From NCBI GenBank assembly GCA_036005125.1, contig DASYQV010000116.1, positions 1 to 11,486 on the forward strand: a stretch of DNA of 11,486 bases, read 5' to 3'. Shown here piece by piece: positions 1 through 6,658 of this stretch; position 1 is the stretch's first letter, and each line of letters begins with the position of its first letter. The translations under genes and the position numbers were made by a program. This DNA comes from DASYQV01 sp036005125 (GTDB lineage Bacteria > Acidobacteriota > Vicinamibacteria > Vicinamibacterales > UBA2999). The notes under the pieces were generated by a model that was given only the letters and a program-made list of their open reading frames with translations, did not search any database and was not told the origin of the DNA.

Positions 1-843
1 CTCGTGGTGGGATTGGCAATCGTGCTGCCTGCGGCGACGCGATCCGAACCTGCCACGGACCTCACCGCACTCCTCACGCGCGTCGGCCAACGTGTGGAGC
101 AGTACTACGTCCGCGCGCAGAGCATCGTCGCGCGCGAAACCGTTCGCATTCAGCCGCTCGGACCCGACTTGTCACCCGTGGGCTTCGGGCGGCGTCTCGC
201 ATACGAGCTGCGCGTCGCGTGGGATCCCCAGCCCGCGCCGGGGACGCTTCCCGAGGCCACCGTCCTCCGGGAGATTCTCACGGTGAACGGCAGGGGGCCC
301 CGCCAGTCCGACGACGCCGCCTGCATGGATCCGAAACCAGTGACCCCCGAGCCGCTCGGGATGCTGCTGGCATCGCGACGCGCCGAGTACGTCTTCTCCT
401 TCGCCGGGACGACGCGGAACATGGACGGCCGTCCGGCGGTGATGCTCGATTTCAAACCGGTTGCGGCCGGCGAGGCGGATATCCAGTGGGAAGAAAAATG
501 CGTCACCATCTCGCTGCCGGGACGCTCGAGAGGTCGAATCTGGATCGATGCGGCGACCGATGACGTGCTGCGGCTCGATGACCATTTCGTCGGCTTGTTC
601 GAGTTCAGGGTCCCGCCGAAGCTTGCGGGCCTGAGCGGACAATCGCACATGGTCGTCGAGCGCGCGGACTCGTCGATTCGATATAGACCCGTCGAATTCC
701 GGGATCCCGATGAACGGCTGATCCTGCCGGCGTCGATCGACACCGTCACCGTCATTCGCGGCGCCGGCATGCCGCGGGTCCGGATCACCCAGCAGTTGTC
801 GGATTACCGACGGTTCCTCACCGATGGTCGTCTCGTGCGCTGA
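1..843 (+). CDS. Exported protein of unknown function, 5' end probably outside window
   Basis: The reading frame is open from the first base and stops with TGA at 841-843. A GTG at position 4 could start it. However, the first residues (LVVGLAIVLPAA) look like the hydrophobic core of a signal peptide lacking its positively charged start, so the true start is probably upstream. The mature part of about 265 residues has no motif I can name. It alternates short beta-strand-like segments, with phrases such as RGRIWIDAATDDVLRLDDHF and IRYRPVEFRDPDERLILPASI. This resembles the periplasmic LolA/RseB-like or outer-membrane-associated beta-sheet proteins common in Acidobacteria, but the resemblance is only impressionistic. 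There are two cysteines, in the DDAACMD and EEKCVTI segments, which could form a disulfide in the periplasm. It converges on the cyclase-family gene with a repeat hairpin between them. Codon use is GC-rich like its neighbours. Confidence 0.7.
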   Translation, partial: LVVGLAIVLPAATRSEPATDLTALLTRVGQRVEQYYVRAQSIVARETVRIQPLGPDLSPVGFGRRLAYELRVAWDPQPAPGTLPEATVLREILTVNGRGPRQSDDAACMDPKPVTPEPLGMLLASRRAEYVFSFAGTTRNMDGRPAVMLDFKPVAAGEADIQWEEKCVTISLPGRSRGRIWIDAATDDVLRLDDHFVGLFEFRVPPKLAGLSGQSHMVVERADSSIRYRPVEFRDPDERLILPASIDTVTVIRGAGMPRVRITQQLSDYRRFLTDGRLVR

Positions 844-881
844 AGCGTACACCGTGGCCACCTTCAGATGCGGGCCACGGC

Positions 882-978
882 GGCTCAGGGCTCAAGGCTT
901 AGGGCCTGAATCTTCTGAACAGGAAGGACATGATTCACCAGAATCAAGCCGTTAGCCCTAAGCCTTAAGCCCTGAGCC
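882..978. repeat. Heptamer-repeat inverted repeat between convergent genes, possible bidirectional terminator
   Basis: The left arm 882-905 consists of 7-base units of GGCTCAG/GGCTCAA/GGCTTAG type. The right arm 955-978 consists of their reverse complements (GCCCTAA, GCCTTAA, GCCCTGA). The two 24-base arms pair with a single mismatch. The spacer contains further small inverted repeats: TGAATC at 907-912 with GATTCA at 932-937, or alternatively TGATTC at 931-936 with GAATCA at 941-946. It fills the gap between two convergent stop codons (843 and 985), so it could fold in transcripts from either side and end both. There is no long T tract, so termination is inferred from position only. Confidence 0.75.
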
Positions 979-984
979 CGGGCC

Positions 985-2007
985 TTAGAAGATCGCCAGC
1001 GCGTTCACCGGGAAGCCGGTTCCGCCATCGACCGGCACCGGCGCGACGCTCAGCATGAACTCCCAGCGATTCAGTTTCGCGGCCGTCTCCGCCACCGCCT
1101 CGAGGTCCTGGTTGTCGAACATGTTCATGCCGAGCCCAGCGATCACGAGCTCGTGGACTGGCAGTCTGACGCCTTCAACCTGCGACGGCACCACGTCGGC
1201 CGCGGCGTCGCTGCCCAACAGGGCCACACCGCGCGCCTTGAGCCACGGCACGATCGACGCGTGGAAGCCCGCCGCCTGGTTGGCAATGCCCCACGCCCCC
1301 ATCTTTGCGCGCCGCGCCCAGCGTCCGGTTCTCAGGAAGATCACGTCACCGGACGACACCTTGACGCCCGCCTTCTTCTCCCAGGCCTCGACATCCTCCG
1401 GAAATACGGCCGTCCCCGGTTCGAGGTAGGGCAGGCCTTTCAGCCGGGGAATATCTAACAGAATGCCGCGCGTGACGATACCGTTCTTCAGGCCTTGAAT
1501 CCCTTCTTTCCCGCAGCCGGCCGCGGTCACCATCTGCGAAGACACGCCGTTGTACATCATGCCTTTGTGGAAGATGTGACAGAGGGCGTCGAGGTGGCTG
1601 TGAGCGAGTCCGTGGTACGAGATTCGATATGTGTCGGTTGTCGCAAACGAATCGGGCTTGGGGACAGCAACCGTCACCTCGTACGGCTGTGGATTGTCCT
1701 CGGACTTCTCCTTCATCGGGTTGTGCGCGAGCGACACCGAGATGCCGTTCTTGACGAGCGACGCGGCCTGCTTGCGCTTGGCGTCGGTAATCAGGTTGAA
1801 CGTCCCGAGCTCATCGCTCGTGCCCCATCGTCCCCAGTTGGAGATCTTGTCGAACATTTGGTCGAATTCGGCCTGGTTTCTCGGCGTGCGCCCCGACCGC
1901 GTTCCGCCGCCGCCCTCCTGGTTCTGCGCGGCGGAGCTCGCAAATGCGCCGACCAGGGCGAGGATCGTGGCAATGGACAAACCGCCAACGAGGCTTTTGC
2001 GTGTCAC
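985..2007 (-). CDS. Secreted cyclase-family (kynurenine-formamidase-like) metal hydrolase
   Basis: This is a 340-residue protein of the cyclase family (PF04199 type), whose members include metal-dependent kynurenine formamidases and isatin hydrolases that open amide or lactone bonds. The family signature is visible at residues 132-144 as H-G-L-A-H-S-H-L-D-A-L-C-H. H138, D140 and H144 are likely metal or catalytic residues. Further family-like blocks are SSGDVIFLRTGRW (218-230) and the C-terminal VHELVIAGLGMNMFDNQDLE region. The start is the GTG at 2007-2005: an AGGAGG ribosome site sits six bases upstream, and the frame then begins a signal peptide (TRKSLVGGLSIATILALVG, with a likely cut near ASSA/AQ). 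An in-frame ATG 35 codons upstream lacks these features. A Gly/Arg-rich linker (about 31-45) precedes the domain. Export to the periplasm is inferred. The substrate cannot be read from sequence. No tryptophan-catabolism gene is nearby. Confidence 0.85.
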   Translation of the reverse strand: MTRKSLVGGLSIATILALVGAFASSAAQNQEGGGGTRSGRTPRNQAEFDQMFDKISNWGRWGTSDELGTFNLITDAKRKQAASLVKNGISVSLAHNPMKEKSEDNPQPYEVTVAVPKPDSFATTDTYRISYHGLAHSHLDALCHIFHKGMMYNGVSSQMVTAAGCGKEGIQGLKNGIVTRGILLDIPRLKGLPYLEPGTAVFPEDVEAWEKKAGVKVSSGDVIFLRTGRWARRAKMGAWGIANQAAGFHASIVPWLKARGVALLGSDAAADVVPSQVEGVRLPVHELVIAGLGMNMFDNQDLEAVAETAAKLNRWEFMLSVAPVPVDGGTGFPVNALAIF

Positions 2008-2300
2008 GCTCTCCTCCTCATTGAAGAAGTCGTCGGCCCTTGACCGGGTGCGATGTAGCCTAACCCATTTTTCCCCGACCAGACGTGCCGGCGCCCGCTC
2101 TTGTGCAGGCAATTGTCGGCACGCCCGTTACCGCGCGTACCGGGCATAATCGCGGCGGTCGCAATCATTAGTCTCGAGGGGCGCAGACTCCCGACGACGG
2201 GGGATTCCGAGCGGAATCGCGCGCGGGACGCAGACCCGGTCTGAAAGTCAATTGCGGCCCGAATTGCCCAACTGGCTTTCGGTTTGCTCCCGGTGGCGCG
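2008..2300. promoter_or_regulatory. Divergent intergenic region between cyclase gene and the large LamG/propeller gene
   Basis: These 293 bases separate two divergent starts, so promoters for both genes should lie here. I see no convincing paired -35/-10 boxes. A CATAAT at 2145-2150 resembles a -10 box for the rightward gene but has no TTGACA-like partner at 16-18 bases. The region contains no plausible ORF; minus-strand open frames running through it are extensions of shadow frames. Confidence 0.35.
2011..2019 (-). promoter_or_regulatory. Ribosome binding site of the cyclase-family gene
   Basis: Read on the minus strand this is GAGGAGGAG, ending four bases before a GTG (2007-2005). The AGGAGG core (2018-2013) is six bases from that GTG. 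It decides the start: it places translation at the signal peptide and excludes the upstream in-frame ATG at 2112. Confidence 0.7.
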
Positions 2301-5300
2301 GTGCGAAAATCCCCGGTCTGCCTGCTTATCCTTCTGGTGGCTTGTGTGCGTCCCGCGTTTGCTCAAGGGACTGGCCCCATCGCGGCGTATTCCTTCAACG
2401 ACAACAACGTCACGACGGCGATCGACGCGTCGGGCAACGGTCGCGACGCCATCATTTCGGGCCCGACCTGGACTGCCGCTGGACGGTTCGGCGGGGCGCT
2501 GGTGTTCGATGGTGTGGACGACTGGGTCACGGTGCCCGAGGATCCTGCGCTCAATCTCACAACGGGGATGACGGTGGAAGCCTGGGTCTATCCGACGGCG
2601 CTCTCCGGCTACCGATCTGTCGTGTTGCGCGAGGTGCCCGGAGGCCTGGCATACGGCCTGTACGCGAATGACGAGGCGCCGCGGCCGGCGATCTGGATCA
2701 AGGCCGACGGAACGGATGTCGAGGCAGCCTGGACGTCGCCGTTGGCGCTCAACAACTGGGTTCATCTGGCTGCCACCTACGATGGCACGACGCTCCGTCT
2801 GTTCATCAACGGCACACAGGTCGGAAGCTACGCGGTTTCAACGACCCTGAGCAGTGCCAGCGGGGTCCTGCGATTCGGCGGCAATGCGGTCTGGGGCGAG
2901 TACTTCAGCGGCCGCATCGACGAGATCCGCATTTACGATCGGGCGCTCAGCGTCGCCGAGATCCTCACGGACACCTCGCGGGCAATCCCGCCGTTGCCGG
3001 GATCGGACGCGACGCCACCCACCGTATCAGTGACGGCGCCTGCCGCCGGTAGCACGGTTTCCGGAACGGTCACCATCAAGGCATCGGCTTCCGATAACGT
3101 CGGCGTGGTCGGCGTTCAGTTCAAGGTCAATGGCAACCCCTTCGGCAGCGAAGACCTCGTCGCCCCCTTCGAGATCGACTGGCCAACGGGCGGCCTGATC
3201 AACGGCACCTACCGTCTGAGCGCCGTGGCGCGGGACGCCATGAGTAACACGGCGGAATCCGCCACCGTGGACGTGAACGTCTCCAACGCGACCGATCCGT
3301 CACTGGTCGGCGCGTGGATGGCACAGGTCCAACTTGGCGTGAGCGCCTTCAACACGGCCGTGCTCAGGTCGGGCAGGGTGCTTCTGTACTCCGGCCAGGA
3401 CAGCGGGGGCTCGTCAGCCGTTCTGTACAATCCGGCCACTGGTCCGTACGCGTCGGTTCCCACCAGCGCCAATCTCTATGGCGCCGCTCATTCACAGTTG
3501 AACGACGGTCGGCTCCTTGTCGTCGGCGGTTACGACAGCGTGGGCGGTCCCGGCGCCGACTTCGCGAACGTCTTCGATCCCGTTACCCAGACCTGGCAGG
3601 CGGGTATCGCGCGGATGGCGCAGCGCCGATGGCGTCCCACGACGACCACGCTCGCGGACGGACGGGTCCTCGTGACCTCCGGCACAACGACGTGTGCCAC
3701 GTGCCGCGCGGACGTGCCGGAGCTCTACGACCCGGCTGCGAACCAGTGGTCGCCGTTGACCGCGGCTTCGTTGAGTCTGCCGAACAACCCGTTCATGTTC
3801 CTGCTGCCCGACGGTCGCGTGCTCAACGCGGGCTCGAGCGAGGCGCCGGATGTCACGCGGGCGCTCGATGTGAACGCGCAGACGTGGACGACGATCGACG
3901 GCCGCGTGCTCGACGGGGGGAGCGCGGCGATGTTCCGGCCGGGCAAGATCATGAAGTCGGGCAGTTCCGCAGCCGACACCGACTCCGGCCCCGCGGCGGC
4001 GACGGCCTATGTGCTCGATGCCAACGCGTCGTCGCCCGCGTGGCGGCAGACGGCGCCAATGGCGTTCCCCCGTGCATTCCACAATCTCGTCGTGCTGCCG
4101 GACGGAAACGTGCTCGCCGTCGGCGGCGAGCGGCGTCGCGACGGTTCGGATGCGTCCCAGGCCGTGATGGCTGCAGAGATCTGGTCTCCCGCGACTGAGT
4201 CGTGGACGACGGTTGCACCGATGTTGCGCCCGCGTCTGCGCAACAGCACGGCCGTGCTCCTTCCCGATGCCACCGTGCTTGTCGCTGGCGGCGGAGATTT
4301 CGGCCCCGGCGTCGACGACACGACGGCGGAGATCTACTACCCCCCGTACTTCTTCAAGGGACCGAGACCTGGTACGGCGATCGCGGGGCCCAACATCACC
4401 TACGGCTCGTCGTTCCCGGTCGGTGCGAGCAACGGGAGCAGCACGCCGATCCGCTCGATCGCGCTAGTCCGGTTGGGAGGCACGACGCACCAGATCGATA
4501 TGGACCAGCGATATCTGGAGCTGCCGTTCTTCCAAGGTGAAGGTGGGCTGATCGCAAGCGCACCGACATCCGTCAACCAGGCGCCGCCCGGCTACTACAT
4601 GCTGTTCCTCGTGAACACGTCGGGCGTGCCGTCCGTCGCCGCGATCGTGCGCCTGCTCTCGCCGCTCGACACGGCCCCGCCGACACCGCCCTCGGGGCTC
4701 GTCGCCACCACGACGGGCGCGACGATCAGCCTGCAGTGGACCGGATCGGTCGACGATACCGGCGTCGCGAGCTACGTCGTCTACCGGTCGACGACTCCTG
4801 GCTCCGTTCTCTCGCCCGGCAACTTCCGAACGCGCACGACGGGGACGTCGTTTGCAGACCAGGGCCTTGGGAACGGCACGTACTACTACGTCGTCACGGC
4901 GCAGGATCTCGTGGGCAACATCAGCGCGCCATCGAACGAGGCGAGCGCGACGGTGCTGCAGGACATCTTCGCGCCGTTTGTGGATGTCACCGCCCCTGCA
5001 TCGTATGCAACGGTCAACGGAGCGGTCACGCTGATAGCCACGGCCTCGGACGATGTCGCGGTGACCAATGTCGAGTTCCTGATCGATGGGACGTTCGTGG
5101 GCTCCGACAGCATCGCTCCATACGCCATCAGCTGGAACAGCACGTCGGTCGCGAACGGGACGCATTTCGTCACGGCACGTGCGTACGATGCGTCGGGCAA
5201 ATCGAGCGTGTCGGGTCAGGTGGGGATCATTGTCTCGAACAACACGCCCCCGACGGCAGGACTCGTCGCGGCGTACAACTTCAACCAAAACAGCACCACA

Positions 5301-5876
5301 GTACCCGATGTGTCGGGGACGGGGAACAACGGCACGGTTTCGGGCGCGACGTGGACCACGCTCGGCAGGTTTGCCGGAGCATTCTCCTTCGACGGGGTCA
5401 ACGACCGCATCGACATCGGCGATTCCGCAACGCTCGATCTGACGGGTGCGTTCACGCTCGAGGCGTGGGTGTATCCGACGGCCACGAGCGGATGGCGTAC
5501 GGTCATCCTGAAGGAACAGACCAACGGCCTGACCTACGCGCTCTATGCGCGAGAGAACATCGCCAGACCATCGGGATGGGTGAACACGGGAGGCGTCGAT
5601 CAGTCCGTCGCGGGCGCGACCGCGCTCCCGCTCAACACATGGACGCATCTCGTGACGACGTTCGACGGATCGGCGCTGCGCCTCTACGTCAATGGCATCC
5701 TGGTTCAGACGTCCGCGGCCAGCGGAGCCGCGGCGGTTTCAACAGGTGCGCTTCGCATCGGCGGGAACGCCATCTGGGGTGAGTACTTCAAGGGGCGCAT
5801 CGACGAGGTACGCGTCTACAACCGGGCGCTTTCCCCGGCGGAGGTGCAGGTGAACATGGGAACGCCGGTCCCGTAG
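2301..5876 (+). CDS. Large exported LamG / Ig-like / galactose-oxidase-fold / FN3 / LamG protein with degenerate active site
   Basis: 1191 residues, starting at a GTG directly followed by an export signal. Cleavage could be after AFA (residue 21), or at a lipobox-like L-V-A-C ending at C15. Domains in order: LamG/concanavalin fold (about 25-225; F-D-G-V-D-D near 69-74); Ig-like (about 240-328); Kelch-type beta-propeller with D-G-R-[LV]-L strands (about 336-685); E-set C-terminal domain of the galactose oxidase/DUF1929 kind (about 690-786; P-G-Y-Y-M-L-F-L-V-N-T-S-G-V-P-S-V); FN3 (about 793-885); Ig-like (about 892-979); second LamG (about 986-1185; I-D-E-V-R-V-Y-N-R-A-L). By my recall alignment to galactose oxidase, Cys228 becomes G394, Tyr272 becomes R445, Tyr495-His496 become R647-N648, and only His581 remains (H730). 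Copper-radical oxidase activity is therefore unlikely. A carbohydrate-binding or adhesive surface role is inferred. No membrane anchor or sorting signal is seen at the C-terminus. Confidence 0.9.
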   Translation: MRKSPVCLLILLVACVRPAFAQGTGPIAAYSFNDNNVTTAIDASGNGRDAIISGPTWTAAGRFGGALVFDGVDDWVTVPEDPALNLTTGMTVEAWVYPTALSGYRSVVLREVPGGLAYGLYANDEAPRPAIWIKADGTDVEAAWTSPLALNNWVHLAATYDGTTLRLFINGTQVGSYAVSTTLSSASGVLRFGGNAVWGEYFSGRIDEIRIYDRALSVAEILTDTSRAIPPLPGSDATPPTVSVTAPAAGSTVSGTVTIKASASDNVGVVGVQFKVNGNPFGSEDLVAPFEIDWPTGGLINGTYRLSAVARDAMSNTAESATVDVNVSNATDPSLVGAWMAQVQLGVSAFNTAVLRSGRVLLYSGQDSGGSSAVLYNPATGPYASVPTSANLYGAAHSQLNDGRLLVVGGYDSVGGPGADFANVFDPVTQTWQAGIARMAQRRWRPTTTTLADGRVLVTSGTTTCATCRADVPELYDPAANQWSPLTAASLSLPNNPFMFLLPDGRVLNAGSSEAPDVTRALDVNAQTWTTIDGRVLDGGSAAMFRPGKIMKSGSSAADTDSGPAAATAYVLDANASSPAWRQTAPMAFPRAFHNLVVLPDGNVLAVGGERRRDGSDASQAVMAAEIWSPATESWTTVAPMLRPRLRNSTAVLLPDATVLVAGGGDFGPGVDDTTAEIYYPPYFFKGPRPGTAIAGPNITYGSSFPVGASNGSSTPIRSIALVRLGGTTHQIDMDQRYLELPFFQGEGGLIASAPTSVNQAPPGYYMLFLVNTSGVPSVAAIVRLLSPLDTAPPTPPSGLVATTTGATISLQWTGSVDDTGVASYVVYRSTTPGSVLSPGNFRTRTTGTSFADQGLGNGTYYYVVTAQDLVGNISAPSNEASATVLQDIFAPFVDVTAPASYATVNGAVTLIATASDDVAVTNVEFLIDGTFVGSDSIAPYAISWNSTSVANGTHFVTARAYDASGKSSVSGQVGIIVSNNTPPTAGLVAAYNFNQNSTTVPDVSGTGNNGTVSGATWTTLGRFAGAFSFDGVNDRIDIGDSATLDLTGAFTLEAWVYPTATSGWRTVILKEQTNGLTYALYARENIARPSGWVNTGGVDQSVAGATALPLNTWTHLVTTFDGSALRLYVNGILVQTSAASGAAAVSTGALRIGGNAIWGEYFKGRIDEVRVYNRALSPAEVQVNMGTPVP

Positions 5877-5888
5877 GTTCTGGAGAGC

Positions 5889-6031
5889 GTTATGCGGCCA
5901 CAACGAGAGTCTGGTACCCGCTGCTACGACGCATAACGGTCCAGGCGCGCGAAGCGCGCCGAAGAAGACGCTGCCGACCGGTCAGGGACTCTGCCCGCAC
6001 ATTATCGCGTGGCAGAGTCCTGGCCGGTCGG
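5889..6031 (+). ncRNA. Structured element copy A: three consecutive hairpins, putative ncRNA or 3'-UTR motif
   Basis: It begins 12 bases after the stop codon of the large LamG gene. Hairpin 1 pairs 5889-5896 (GTTATGCG) with 5930-5937 (CGCATAAC). Hairpin 2 is GGCGCGC-GAA-GCGCGCC at 5944-5960. Hairpin 3 pairs 5974-5995 with 6011-6031, nearly perfect with a single bulge. A second copy with the same order and spacing lies at 9201-9342. The T5890-A5936 pair of hairpin 1 is replaced there by C-G, and hairpin 3 is rebuilt from different sequence. Shared unpaired blocks include GGCC after the first arm, a GTACCCG core (5914-5920), and CGGTCC before hairpin 2. I do not recognise the family. It may be an RNA motif or a dispersed palindromic element. 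Strand is assigned from the flanking genes and from the downstream terminator. Confidence 0.6.
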
Positions 6032-6065
6032 AACGCGGGTCGCACGTCCCGCTGGCGTCCGGCAG

Positions 6066-6103
6066 GAGCCCGGCTGGGGTATACCCAGCGGGCTCTTGTT
6101 TTT
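6066..6103 (+). terminator. Rho-independent terminator
   Basis: A stem is formed by GAGCCCGGCTGGG (6066-6078) and CCCAGCGGGCTC (6084-6095), with one bulged G and a short GTAT-type loop. It is followed at once by a T-rich run TTGTTTTT (6096-6103). It ends transcription from the large LamG gene and the structured element behind it. An upstream CCCGCTGG (6048-6055) can also pair with the right arm (6085-6092), so an alternative non-terminating fold is possible. Confidence 0.85.
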
Positions 6104-6118
6104 GTACGACCTATTGAG

Positions 6119-6262
6119 CGATTTGGTGATCTGTGATTGGTGATCGGTTGGCGATTCGTGAATGGTGATCTCCGATCTATTTGCGAATCAGGACCGATTC
6201 GACCATCGCCAATAGATCTGAGATCACCAATCACCAATCGCAAATCGATCGGCAATCTGAAA
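6119..6262. repeat. 7-base-periodic strand-switching repeat block
   Basis: The first half is made of GTGATTG/GGTGATC/GATTCGT-like heptamers and the second half of their complements (ATCACCA, ATCGCAA). This gives several nested inverted repeats. 6164-6181 pairs with 6211-6228 at 17 of 18 positions, and GTGATTGGTGATC at 6133-6145 has an exact complement at 6222-6234. It lies between the terminator and the small CC-tailed gene. It is much more AT-rich than the surrounding genes and carries no plausible coding sequence. Confidence 0.75.
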
Positions 6263-6299
6263 TCAGCAATCCGCAATGCTGGTGCGCTATGCTGAGCGC

Positions 6300-6563
6300 A
6301 TGGCATGGGCGACTCTCGGCCGGAACGTGCGCGATTTCCTGTACGGCGCGGCGTACGGGCGCTACCAGCACGAGCTGCGTCGCCAGGCCGTCGAGCTGAC
6401 CGATCTCTTCATGCTCCTGTGCTACCTGGAGCTGATGGGCGTGCCCAATCCTGCCGCGTACTACCTGCTCGAGGTCTATCCCCTGCTCTTCGACGAGTTC
6501 CACCTCTGGCATCGCCGCCTGGGCATCGAGCGCTCGCCGCTCGGCTCGCTGCCTTGCTGCTAA
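6300..6563 (+). CDS. Small cory-CC-star-like protein, partner gene of the ArsA-like ATPase
   Basis: 87 residues ending in Leu-Pro-Cys-Cys-stop. The N-terminal segment has an R-x-F-x-Y-G-A-A-Y-G-R-Y-Q-H-E-L stretch. Helical, partly hydrophobic segments follow (VELTDLFMLLCYLELMG; AAYYLLEVYPLLFDEFHLW). This matches what I recall of NCBI's cory-CC-star family: short proteins with a terminal Cys-Cys encoded beside ArsA-family ATPases. That assignment is from memory, not a search. An in-frame ATG at 6276 would add eight residues, but it falls in the last unit of the heptamer repeat and has no ribosome site, so I prefer 6300. The ATPase follows 95 bases downstream on the same strand. A role as a small adaptor, substrate or metal/thiol ligand for the ATPase is inference. 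Confidence 0.75.
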   Translation: MAWATLGRNVRDFLYGAAYGRYQHELRRQAVELTDLFMLLCYLELMGVPNPAAYYLLEVYPLLFDEFHLWHRRLGIERSPLGSLPCC

Positions 6564-6658
6564 TCCCGCGGCTCCCCGCGGCTCGCTTGAGTCGGGCCTA
6601 GTCCGTTCTGCGGTCCCGCAACGGGGACATAATTCTCGTTGGAAGCCGCGTAACGGAC

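Noticed and set aside
2004..2765. 253-codon minus-strand frame spanning the divergent intergenic region.
   Set aside because: It overlaps the signal peptide and first LamG domain of the large gene and the 5' end of the cyclase gene, with no family resemblance.
4464..5648. 394-codon open frame on the minus strand.
   Set aside because: It is antisense to the E-set, FN3, Ig and LamG domains. The product is extremely Arg-rich and has no recognisable fold or ribosome site.
5889..6031. Identification of element A/B as an IscB-associated (HEARO/omega) RNA or other named mobile RNA.
   Set aside because: Size and ORF-less multi-copy nature would fit, but I cannot recall a matching consensus and no IscB or TnpB gene is present. 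An Rfam RF02033 search would settle it.
6119..6262. CRISPR array.
   Set aside because: The repeat units are 7 bases, degenerate, without spacers, and switch strand in the middle. No cas gene is present.
5890..6306. 138-codon minus-strand frame.
   Set aside because: It covers hairpin element A, a clear terminator and the heptamer repeat block; its amino-acid sequence only reflects those repeats.
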